A program made the position numbers and the translations under genes. This document shows, in pieces, positions 24,497 to 31,357 of a DNA stretch of 35,544 nt. Positions within the stretch are counted from its first letter, which is position 1. Each line of letters begins with the position of its first letter. Source of the stretch: Candidatus Moranbacteria bacterium CG23_combo_of_CG06-09_8_20_14_all_35_22. GTDB lineage: Bacteria; Patescibacteriota; Minisyncoccia; Moranbacterales; UBA2206. The stretch covers positions 1 through 35,544 of the forward strand of contig PCRW01000053.1 of the NCBI GenBank assembly GCA_002772115.1, in the 5' to 3' direction. Under the pieces are notes generated by a model. It was not told where the DNA came from, did no database searches, and saw only the letters and a program-made list of their open reading frames with translations.

Positions 24497-25736
24497 ATCT
24501 GGGATATAAATTAATAACAACAAGAAATAACGCCAGTACGATTGGGGAATATAGACCGGTTTCCACTAATGAATGCACGGAAAAAATAATCAAGCTCACA
24601 AAAAATCCGCTATAAATCATATCCTTTTGGGAAAAAATCCAAAAGTTCCAAAGCGTTATCAGCAAAATAAAAATCCAAACCAAACTGGTCGTAATCCCTT
24701 CTTCAACCGCAATATCCAAATAAGTATTATGGGCATAAATTGGATTTCGATAATTTATTTTATCATCCACTTCCAAAGAAAAATTACCGATACCCGTTCC
24801 AAAAAAGGGTTTTTCTAAAATTATTTCTAAGGACTTTTGCCACATTTCAAGCCGTCCTATATTTGATCCTTCCGCTGAATCAAAACTGGAAACAAATCTC
24901 TGTGAAATTGGGCTAGGCACAGTAAACATCAAAATAAAAAATATCATTCCGAAAAAAGTCGCCACTCTATGTTTCCACGCCATTCTTTTATAAAAAATAA
25001 GCAAAAAAATTGCCGATCCTGATGCAATTGCCACATACCCGCCCCGCGAGAAAGTCAAAATATTAGCGAAAAAAATAACAGCAAAAGAAAATGCCCAGAG
25101 AAATTTTTCTTTCGAAATAAAAAACAAAATTATCGGAAGCGGAAATATTATTCCTAAAAACATCGAGAAGGAATGAGGATTAGGAAAAGTGGCAATCGAA
25201 CGGAAATAATTATCCCCGGAAATACCCACAAACAAACTGGGATATTTGGCTACCATTTGTGCTAAATTATCTCCCCAGAAAATTGGACCAGCGAAATTCA
25301 AATAAAAATTCAAAATCTCTTCATGACTCCAAAAAAATTGGCAAAGAAATTGTACAATTCCCAGAGTCGCAACTAGTGCCCCTGATAAAACTAGGATTTT
25401 TAGCGTTTTTATAACTTTCTCTCTATTATTTAGAATATCTTTCGCTACAAAATACAAGGGAAAAATAGAAAACAAGTAGAGTAATTTCCTTGCTCCCCAA
25501 ATATAATTTTGAGCAAAAAACAAAGAAACAAAACTCAAAAAAAGAAAAAGAAGGATGGCCATTGTCTGCACATCAAAAGTTAATTTTTCTTTATTTTTTA
25601 TCTTATTACAAATCCAAATAAAAAATAAAACTAGAATAAAAATTCTTAGCGAAGCCAAATCAACCCCTACCGCCGGATTAAGCGCGATTTGAAAAGGCAG
25701 ATAAAAGCATAAAAATAAAAATAAATTAAATATCAT
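24486..25736 (-). CDS. O-antigen ligase/polymerase family (Wzy_C) membrane protein
   Basis: A 416-residue protein with ten or more membrane segments. Conserved Wzy_C features are TFSRGGYVA, then R-L-E-M-W-Q-K-S-L, PFFGTGIGNFSL, and HNTYLDIAVEEG. It is a second polymerase/ligase-like protein next to the one at 23330-24496, which overlaps its end by 11 bases. One may polymerise and the other ligate; which is which cannot be told from sequence. The gene starts shortly after the structured repeat at 25747-25911. Confidence 0.85.
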   Translation of the reverse strand: MIFNLFLFLCFYLPFQIALNPAVGVDLASLRIFILVLFFIWICNKIKNKEKLTFDVQTMAILLFLFLSFVSLFFAQNYIWGARKLLYLFSIFPLYFVAKDILNNREKVIKTLKILVLSGALVATLGIVQFLCQFFWSHEEILNFYLNFAGPIFWGDNLAQMVAKYPSLFVGISGDNYFRSIATFPNPHSFSMFLGIIFPLPIILFFISKEKFLWAFSFAVIFFANILTFSRGGYVAIASGSAIFLLIFYKRMAWKHRVATFFGMIFFILMFTVPSPISQRFVSSFDSAEGSNIGRLEMWQKSLEIILEKPFFGTGIGNFSLEVDDKINYRNPIYAHNTYLDIAVEEGITTSLVWIFILLITLWNFWIFSQKDMIYSGFFVSLIIFSVHSLVETGLYSPIVLALFLVVINLYPRYEK

Positions 25737-25746
25737 AATAAGTCAC

Positions 25747-25911
25747 TGAAGAATATTATTTTTGAGATTTATCCTGTTTGAGAATGTCGTATTTCTCCAA
25801 AACTTTGGCTTATCAGCTGTTGACCGGGGGCGAAAGTTTTGGCAAGAAATTCGACGGCCGAGTTACCCGCCTGCCGGCGAGGCAGGTAAACCGAAAAAAT
25901 AATATTCTTCA
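25747..25911 (-). repeat. Structured element, copy B (candidate RNA)
   Basis: 165 bases. A perfect 17-bp outer stem (25747-25763 with 25895-25911), an inner stem (GTCG, ATTTCT, AAAACTTT and their complements) and loops containing, on the + strand, CTGTTTGAGAA, TGTTGACCGGGGG and CGAGTT. The same loops occur in copy A (29127-29268) with different stem sequences. A 21-bp palindrome (25866-25886) is inserted after CGAGTTA. The stop codon of the glycosyltransferase gene lies inside the outer stem. Confidence 0.7.
25866..25886. repeat. GC-rich 21-bp mini-palindrome, copy 2
   Basis: Identical to 5222-5242. It is flanked by TTA on the left and TAA on the right. In copy A of the surrounding element the corresponding site is uninterrupted (CGAGTTAATTTCG). 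Confidence 0.8.
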
Positions 25912-26691
25912 ATGGTTTGCATAAAATAATTTACCCAACATTTTAATCAGTAGCCATTCGAAAAAATTTCTATGTTTTTTAAAATAATATTCTTGCGCCT
26001 TATAATAATCTTTTTTTTGAAAGTTTTTTTCCGGATAACTTCTGCCACCTATGTGTCTAACTTTAAAGTTTGGATTATACAAAATAATATTTCCTCGCGC
26101 GCGCACTCTTTTGCACAAATCCATATCTTCAAAATACATAAAGAATTTTTCATCAAAGCCACCTGTTTTTTCAAAAGTATCCTTTCGGATGAAAAGTGCT
26201 GCCCCCGAAACCCAATCAGCTTCTACTTTTTCTTTTGCTTGCCAAATATTTTGGCCACTCGTTAATCCTAAATTATTTTTTATCAGATTAAGTAAGCTAA
26301 TTTCATATCCGACGCTCCAAGGTTGAATCTTATTATCATCTAGCCACAATTGACTTCCAATAATGCCCAGCTTATCATTTTTTTGAAATAAAGAAAAAAT
26401 ATCCTCAATGTTTTTTGAAATAATTTCCGTATCTGGGTTTAAAAACAACAAAATATCCCCCTTGGCAATCCTAGCGCCAACATTGTTCCCCGCGCCAAAT
26501 CCCAAATTCTTTTCGTTTTGATATATTTTAACTTCAGGAAATTTTTGAATTAATTCTTTTATTTTGTCTTTTTGATCATTGTTGACTACAATAATTTCAA
26601 AATCTTCCTTAAAAGAATGTTTATATATTGAATAAAGACATTTGATTAAATATTTTTCACTATGATAATTAACAATTATAATTGATATCAT
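25909..26691 (-). CDS. Family 2 glycosyltransferase (rhamnosyltransferase-like)
   Basis: A 260-residue GT-A-fold enzyme. It starts SIIIVNYHS, then has EIIVVNND, NLGFGAGNN, the metal-site-like LFLNPDTE, WVSGAALFIRKDTF and the acceptor-side GGFDEKFFMYFEDMDLCKR, followed by a conserved RHIGG. It transfers an activated sugar to a lipid-linked or glycan acceptor at the cytoplasmic face. Sugar specificity cannot be read; WbbL-like relatives use dTDP-rhamnose. It belongs to the minus-strand glycan cluster, and its stop codon is part of the structured repeat that follows. Confidence 0.88.
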   Translation of the reverse strand: MISIIIVNYHSEKYLIKCLYSIYKHSFKEDFEIIVVNNDQKDKIKELIQKFPEVKIYQNEKNLGFGAGNNVGARIAKGDILLFLNPDTEIISKNIEDIFSLFQKNDKLGIIGSQLWLDDNKIQPWSVGYEISLLNLIKNNLGLTSGQNIWQAKEKVEADWVSGAALFIRKDTFEKTGGFDEKFFMYFEDMDLCKRVRARGNIILYNPNFKVRHIGGRSYPEKNFQKKDYYKAQEYYFKKHRNFFEWLLIKMLGKLFYANH

Positions 26692-26702
26692 AATATGTTA
26701 AA

Positions 26703-26747
26703 TTCCTAAAGAATTAAAATTTTTCAAAAATTTTAATTCTTTAGGAA
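26703..26747. repeat. Perfect 45-bp palindrome between glycosyltransferase genes
   Basis: 22-bp arms with a single-base centre, beginning TTCCTAAAGAATTAAAA. On the minus strand it starts one base after the stop of the upstream glycosyltransferase (26749) and ends 11 bases before the next start codon. Confidence 0.85.
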
Positions 26748-26748
26748 C

Positions 26749-27606
26749 TCAAATTATATTCTTAAAATCTTGATACGCTCTGCCCACTGCTTCATTCAGG
26801 GCTGTTTTTTCGCACTTTCTCTCTTTCCAGTTTTTAATTTTTCTTAATCTAACATACAAAAATATCCACGGTTTCAAAAATAAAGGAGAATTTTTTTTGA
26901 AAAAAATCAACCCAGAAAGCACCAGCCAATAACTTTTACTGGCTTTTTTTTCTTGGCTTTTTTCGTAGTGACGAATTCGGCTGGAAGTGCAAACTGCCAA
27001 TTTATAGCCAGCTTTTTTGACCCGCAAAGAAAAGTCCGCGTCTTCCCAATATAAAAAATAATCTTCATCAAAAAGTCCTGCTCGCCGAAAAACTTCCGCC
27101 CGAATAAGCATTGCGCATCCGGAAATATAATCCGTATTGAAATTATTTTTTTGAAGTTCCTTTTCTTGATGCTGGCTTTTCATTTTGAACCAATCAATTT
27201 CTCCTCCAGAAAACCAAATTTTTTTGCTATCGCCCACTAAAATCACTGGGCTAATTATCCCAATTCTTTCATTTTTTTCTATTTCTTCCACCAAAAAATC
27301 TAGGGAATTTTTTTCAATTTCTGTGTCATAATTTAGAAGCCAGATATAATCCGCTCCGCGTTCAAGCGCATATTCAATTCCAATGTTATTACCAGAAGAA
27401 AAACCTAAATTCTCACTATTTTTTATTAAGATTATTTTAGAAAATTCCCGTTTAATCATTTCAAAAGATCCATCCGTAGAATTATTATCCACTAGGATCA
27501 CTTCAAAATTAGGATAATCCATTCGAAAAACACTGGCTAAGGCTTTTTTCAAACAAGCCCGTCCATTATAATTTAGGATTATCACAAAAACCTTGGGCTG
27601 ATCCAT
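26749..27606 (-). CDS. Family 2 glycosyltransferase
   Basis: A 285-residue GT2 enzyme: VIILNYNG, EVILVDNNSTDGS, NLGFSSGNN, LLNYDTE (metal-site equivalent), YISGCAMLIRAEVF and LFDEDYFLYWEDADFSLR, with RHYEKS after it. A C-terminal hydrophobic/basic stretch (about 225-262) may attach it to the membrane. It follows the flippase gene by nine bases in the same direction and has no ribosome binding site. Donor and acceptor are unknown. Confidence 0.88.
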   Translation of the reverse strand: MDQPKVFVIILNYNGRACLKKALASVFRMDYPNFEVILVDNNSTDGSFEMIKREFSKIILIKNSENLGFSSGNNIGIEYALERGADYIWLLNYDTEIEKNSLDFLVEEIEKNERIGIISPVILVGDSKKIWFSGGEIDWFKMKSQHQEKELQKNNFNTDYISGCAMLIRAEVFRRAGLFDEDYFLYWEDADFSLRVKKAGYKLAVCTSSRIRHYEKSQEKKASKSYWLVLSGLIFFKKNSPLFLKPWIFLYVRLRKIKNWKERKCEKTALNEAVGRAYQDFKNII

Positions 27607-27614
27607 AGAAATTT

Positions 27615-29030
27615 TTATTTTTTGCTAATTATGCTCATTATTTCTTCAGTCTTAACTACTTGGAATATCCAAATAAATAGACCGTAGACGGCCGTAGCGG
27701 AAAAAGCCAATAAGAAAAAATTTATTTCCTTAAAGATAAAGCAATAAACTGTCATAAAAAATCCCGCTAATAAAATCGCCCAAAACTTTTCTATTTTTGG
27801 AAAATATTTCAACTCCTTGATGATTATATAAAAAGCTGTCAAAGCCACAAACATTTCCGTCGCTACTGAAATAATCGCTGACGCCAAATAAGAATAGTGC
27901 GGGATAAAAATCAGATTGGCAGACACATTGAAAATTGCCGCCAAGGACATAATAAACATTAATTTTTTTTGCTTGTTACTAGAAATTAAAACGACATTAA
28001 AAAGATTACTGAAAAATATACAGCTCAAGGAAAAAACTAAAATCCGAAGCACTATTACAGAAGCACTAAAACCTTGCCCACCAATAAGTTCAACGATTCC
28101 CTCTGCTAAAAACAGCGTGCCAACAACCAGCGGAACAATAATAATCCAAAAAACTTTGAGTGTTCGGTTAGTAATATCATAAAAGCGCATTTTATCAGAA
28201 AAAATATTTTTGGATATTATTGGAAAAACCAAACCAGCTATCATGGCTGGGAAAAAAGTTATATTTTCAATTACTTTATAAGCCACATTGTAAATTCCTA
28301 CTTCTGCCCCAGTTTTCAAAATAGACAGCAAAATTGTGTCTATTTTAAAATAAATAAAACTAATAACAGCGGCAATGCCTAGCGGATATGACTCTTTTAA
28401 AAATTTTTTCCAATAAATAAAATCGAATTTCAAGGAAAAAGAAACATATTTTTTTGACCAAAAATAAATCAAAGAAAAACTGCAAAGCATATTCAATAAA
28501 AGCGAAAAAATTATCCAAAGAAAACTAAGCTCAAACTTAATCGCGTAAAAAATAAATATTACTTGGATAATTTTCCCTAAAAGCTCTGCCATTGCCACCT
28601 TATCCATCGCCAAGTTTTTTTGAAATATCCCATTTAACACTTGATAGGAGGAGGAAAAAACAAAAGACAGCGCCACTATAACAATCGCTTGCTTAACTTC
28701 CGCTGGGTAAGGAAAGAAAAAAACAATTATCGGCGAAAAAACAAAAACAAATAATGAAATTATCGCTCTTAGAGAAAAAATATTCCCAATAATTTCTTTC
28801 TCATTATTTTCGGGACGAGAAATTTCCCGCGTAACTGTGGAATAAAGTCCTAAATCAGCTATGGCAGTGAAGAAAGATAAGAAAGCCAGCACGGTAGCAT
28901 AATTGCCAAAACCTTCTTGACCCAGATATCGGGTAATTAGGCCAATAGAAACGAGCGCCAAAATTGTCGAGAAAATTTTGGCAGTACTGCTAAAAACAAC
29001 ATTATAAGCTATTTTTCTGGCGATAACCAT
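27615..29030 (-). CDS. Wzx-like polysaccharide flippase (MOP/MATE superfamily)
   Basis: A 471-residue protein with 12-14 membrane segments. Typical features are the N-terminal ARKIAYNVVFSSTAKIFST, RYLGQEGFGNYATVLAF, SRPENN, and YPLGIAAVISFIYFKIDTILLS. Members flip undecaprenyl-linked oligosaccharides across the membrane. With two Wzy_C proteins and two glycosyltransferases downstream, it forms a compact Wzx/Wzy-style surface-glycan locus. No enzymes for nucleotide-sugar synthesis are in the window. Confidence 0.88.
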   Translation of the reverse strand: MVIARKIAYNVVFSSTAKIFSTILALVSIGLITRYLGQEGFGNYATVLAFLSFFTAIADLGLYSTVTREISRPENNEKEIIGNIFSLRAIISLFVFVFSPIIVFFFPYPAEVKQAIVIVALSFVFSSSYQVLNGIFQKNLAMDKVAMAELLGKIIQVIFIFYAIKFELSFLWIIFSLLLNMLCSFSLIYFWSKKYVSFSLKFDFIYWKKFLKESYPLGIAAVISFIYFKIDTILLSILKTGAEVGIYNVAYKVIENITFFPAMIAGLVFPIISKNIFSDKMRFYDITNRTLKVFWIIIVPLVVGTLFLAEGIVELIGGQGFSASVIVLRILVFSLSCIFFSNLFNVVLISSNKQKKLMFIMSLAAIFNVSANLIFIPHYSYLASAIISVATEMFVALTAFYIIIKELKYFPKIEKFWAILLAGFFMTVYCFIFKEINFFLLAFSATAVYGLFIWIFQVVKTEEIMSIISKK

Positions 29031-29045
29031 AGAGTTTACGAACTA

Positions 29046-29090
29046 CCCGCCTCGACTCGCGAAGACGATTGCTCGTCGACGCGAGGCGGG
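29046..29090. repeat. GC-rich 45-bp palindromic insertion, copy 2
   Basis: Starts CCCGCCTCG, ends CGAGGCGGG, followed by CGAAATAAACGAAAATACGAAA. It matches 16213-16256 except for one indel and one substitution. The sequence after it resembles the T-element terminal repeat. Confidence 0.85.
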
Positions 29091-29126
29091 CGAAATAAAC
29101 GAAAATACGAAAAGTTAAAATTATAG

Positions 29127-29268
29127 TTAAAGAATTATCTTTTTGAGAAATTTCTGTTTGAGAACCCAAAAATTATCTAAAATTTTCCTACGACCGCCGT
29201 TGATTGAGGGAAAATTTTAGTAATAATTTTTAGGGTTCGAGTTAATTTCGAAAAAAATAATTCTTTAA
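29127..29268 (-). repeat. Structured element, copy A (candidate RNA)
   Basis: 142 bases. Outer stem TTAAAGAATTAT/ATAATTCTTTAA, a second stem GAAATT/AATTTC, a third GAACCC/GGGTTC continuing through AAAAATTAT/ATAATTTTT and CTAAAATTTTCC with its complement. Loops on the + strand contain CTGTTTGAGAA, CGTTGATTGAGGG and CGAGTTA, shared with copy B. It begins six bases after the jag stop codon on the minus strand, so it lies in the 3' region of that transcript. Confidence 0.7.
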
Positions 29269-29274
29269 TAAATT

Positions 29275-29763
29275 TTAAACCAAATCAGCTGGCTTAATTA
29301 CCACCCTTCGGTCTTCTCCTTCACCAGTGCTTTCTGTTTTGATTTGTTTATTCTTTGCCAACTCCATATGAACAAGTCTTCTCTCATACGGCGACATTGG
29401 ACGAAGTGTTACCGCTCGCTTCTCTTCTAATGATTGCTTAACTGCATTTTTCGCTAAAATCAAAACAGATTCATTTTTTTCCTGCCGATAAGAATTAACA
29501 TCCAGCAAAAAATTTATTTTGTTCTCGATTTTTTGACGAAAAATTATTCTAGCAATATGTTGCAAAGCTTGAAGATTGACTCCGTATTGACCAATTAGAA
29601 AATTAGACTCTTTGGTTTGGATGTTGAAAATCAGATCAGTTTGCTCTTCTGTTTTGATTTCTTCCGGTTCAACTTGGCATTCAATTCCCATTTTTTCAAC
29701 TAATTCTTCCACTGTTTTTTTAATTTTTTCCTTTGTCTCTTCATTTATTATTTCATTTTCCAT
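29275..29763 (-). CDS. jag: Jag (SpoIIIJ-associated, KhpB-like) KH-R3H RNA-binding protein
   Basis: A 162-residue protein with an acidic N-terminal region, a KH domain with NFLIGQYGVNLQALQHI (G-x-x-G loop) and a C-terminal R3H domain (SPYERRLVHMELAKN). Jag/KhpB proteins bind RNA and affect cell division and envelope growth in Firmicutes. The order jag-yidC-rnpA-rpmH is the classical origin-proximal arrangement. ATG 29763 fits the family start better than the in-frame start at 29778. The Jag-N domain seems short or missing. Confidence 0.9.
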   Translation of the reverse strand: MENEIINEETKEKIKKTVEELVEKMGIECQVEPEEIKTEEQTDLIFNIQTKESNFLIGQYGVNLQALQHIARIIFRQKIENKINFLLDVNSYRQEKNESVLILAKNAVKQSLEEKRAVTLRPMSPYERRLVHMELAKNKQIKTESTGEGEDRRVVIKPADLV

Positions 29764-29818
29764 ATTAATAAAACCCACGCACTAATGATAAACATATAAT
29801 CCTTAATGCGGAGCCATT

Positions 29819-30577
29819 TTAACTCTTATTTTTCTCTTTTTTCAAAACTCTCCTTTGTTGAATTATAGCAAAAACCGTAGAAACAAGCCAGTAAAGCGCC
29901 AGCCCAGCTGGAAATTTTATCCCGATAAAAAGAGTTAGGATTGGCCCAAGATACATCATTTGACGAGACATTGTTTGAGAAATATCCGGTGTGGAATTTT
30001 CTGATGGGGGGACTGCTTTGGGCATTATCATTTTCATTTGAAAATATTGCGCGCCAGCCGCTAAAAAGATCAATATCAATTGAGGAACAATCTTAATGTC
30101 TAATTGATTTAGGTTTATTGTTTTGGAAAGGTCAATAATTCCTAAAAAATATTGGTTAATTTGACCGGGATTGGAAACAAAAGAATATAATTCTTTTGGA
30201 TCAACTAGGAGTCCGGCGCTAGAAATATTGAAAAGTACCTGATAAATCGCAATTAGAAAAATAAGCTGGAAAATTGTTGGAAGACACCCTGAAAAAGGAT
30301 TGGTTTTATTTTGCTTATAAAACTCCATCAGCGCTCGACTTTGCTTTTCCTTATCATCTTTATGTTTTTTTTGAATTTCTTTGATTTTTGGTTGCATTTC
30401 CTGCATTTTTTTCTGGGATTCGATTTGTTTTTTGCTTAGTGGAATCAGCAGAAATTTCAAAACTAAAGTTACAATAATAATGGCAATACCAAAATCAGGA
30501 TAGGGAATAATATTATAAATAAAAATCAAAAAATTGTAGATTGGTCGATAAATTGTTTCCCCAAAAATAAATGACAT
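29819..30577 (-). CDS. yidC: YidC/Oxa1 family membrane insertase
   Basis: A 252-residue insertase of the short (Gram-positive/Oxa1) type, without the large periplasmic domain of E. coli YidC. The first hydrophobic segment is at about 12-30, and GIAIIIVTLVLKFLLIPLS carries the conserved basic residue of the hydrophilic groove. A charged coiled-coil loop (QKKMQEMQPKIKEIQKK) and NPFSGCLPTIFQLIFLIAIYQ precede two further helices ending in PAGLALYWLVS. It helps insert and fold membrane proteins, here presumably also the many secretion-cluster proteins. It starts four bases after the rnpA stop. Confidence 0.95.
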   Translation of the reverse strand: MSFIFGETIYRPIYNFLIFIYNIIPYPDFGIAIIIVTLVLKFLLIPLSKKQIESQKKMQEMQPKIKEIQKKHKDDKEKQSRALMEFYKQNKTNPFSGCLPTIFQLIFLIAIYQVLFNISSAGLLVDPKELYSFVSNPGQINQYFLGIIDLSKTINLNQLDIKIVPQLILIFLAAGAQYFQMKMIMPKAVPPSENSTPDISQTMSRQMMYLGPILTLFIGIKFPAGLALYWLVSTVFAIIQQRRVLKKEKNKS

Positions 30578-30581
30578 TTTG

Positions 30582-30935
30582 TTATTTTATACTAATTATT
30601 AGTCGAGCTTTTTTCAGTGCCGAAAAAAGATCTGTTTCTAGTTTTTCACTAGAAAATTCTTTTTCCTTTGTTTTGTTTACAAAAATAACCATGTCTTGTC
30701 CTGTTTTTATTCTGTTTATGTTCTTTCTGATTATTTCTCTTAATTGCCTTTTTAGCCTATTCCTTTCCACTGCTTTAGAAGAAAATTTGATTCCAATAGA
30801 AAAACCGAAGCGACTAACTTGAACTGTATTTTTCTTTGTTTTAAGAGCAATACATCCAGAAGAAAAAAAATAGCTCGCTCGGCGGATTTCTTCAAAATCC
30901 TTTAACAAAAGCAGTCTGTTTTTTTTAGGAAGCAT
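30582..30935 (-). CDS. rnpA: Ribonuclease P protein component
   Basis: A 117-residue basic protein that binds RNase P RNA for 5' maturation of tRNAs. The signature R58-N-R-x-K-R-x-L-R66 (RNRLKRQLRE) and the FGFSIGIKFSSKAVERN block are present. It lies between rpmH (nine-base gap) and yidC (four-base gap), as in most bacteria, and is probably cotranscribed with them. Confidence 0.95.
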   Translation of the reverse strand: MLPKKNRLLLLKDFEEIRRASYFFSSGCIALKTKKNTVQVSRFGFSIGIKFSSKAVERNRLKRQLREIIRKNINRIKTGQDMVIFVNKTKEKEFSSEKLETDLFSALKKARLIISIK

Positions 30936-30944
30936 AAATTTTTA

Positions 30945-31079
30945 TTACAGAGATATCTTCTTTCGTCCTTTTTGTCTTCTTTTTTTCAAAACACATTTTC
31001 CCTTTTTTGTGCTATTTCTCTTCCTAAATCCTTGTCTTCTTTTTCTTCTTCCACTTTTTGGCTTGTAAGTTATGCTCAT
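30945..31079 (-). CDS. rpmH: 50S ribosomal protein L34
   Basis: A 44-residue basic protein. MSITYKPKSGRRKRRQGF, then RKRNSTKKGKCVLKKRR and QKGRKKISL, align over the full length of L34, including the G-F-R-x-R and R-R-x-K-G-R motifs. ATG 31079 is the family start; the frame continues upstream as far as 31151 but would cross the promoter and the inverted repeat. The leader is about 22 bases, AT-only and lacks a Shine-Dalgarno sequence. It heads the rpmH-rnpA-yidC-jag operon. Confidence 0.95.
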   Translation of the reverse strand: MSITYKPKSGRRKRRQGFRKRNSTKKGKCVLKKRRQKGRKKISL

Positions 31080-31107
31080 TTTTTTATAATTAATTAATTT
31101 CATTAAA

Positions 31108-31136
31108 AGTTTACCAGTTAAAAGCCTAAAAGTCAA
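31108..31136 (-). promoter_or_regulatory. rpmH promoter
   Basis: On the minus strand TTGACT (31136-31131), a 17-base spacer ending TGG, and TAAACT (31113-31108): a strong -35 with an extended -10. The -35 abuts the end of the inverted-repeat element at 31137-31254. Confidence 0.75.
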
Positions 31137-31254
31137 TTCATCCCCCACCACTTTTAGGTTTGGTTATTTTGATTAAATTAATTTAGCCAATTAAATAGTT
31201 TAAGCTTATCTTTTTTACATAAAACATTACAACCTAAAAGTGGTGGGGGATGAA
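31137..31254. repeat. 120-bp divergent-promoter element, copy 2
   Basis: Perfect 24-bp arms (31137-31160 and 31231-31254), core CCCCCACCACTTTTAGGTT, enclosing 70 bases. Relative to copy 1 (6981-7101) the arms differ by AGCTT/AAGCT versus AGGTT/AACCT, a paired change that keeps the stem. The interior aligns with copy 1 in opposite orientation. It lies between divergent rpmH and dnaA. Confidence 0.85.
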
Positions 31255-31281
31255 CTTACACTTCTTTTGCTAAAATTATTT

Positions 31282-31313
31282 TCATCCACATTTTATCAAC
31301 AATGTTATCCACT
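31282..31313. promoter_or_regulatory. Cluster of DnaA-box-like sites upstream of dnaA
   Basis: Three 9-mers, each one mismatch from TTATCCACA: TCATCCACA (31282-31290), TTATCAACA (31293-31301) and TTATCCACT (31305-31313), just before the dnaA promoter. They suit DnaA autoregulation or one half of a bipartite origin. Confidence 0.6.
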
Positions 31314-31319
31314 TTTCCC

Positions 31320-31349
31320 TTAGACTGTTTTTTAGGGTTGTGCTATACT
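31320..31349 (+). promoter_or_regulatory. dnaA promoter (leaderless)
   Basis: TTAGAC (31320-31325), an 18-base spacer ending TGC, and TATACT (31344-31349), an extended -10. Predicted start of transcription about 31356, within 2-3 bases of the ATG at 31358. Confidence 0.65.
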
Positions 31350-31357
31350 TTTTTTAT

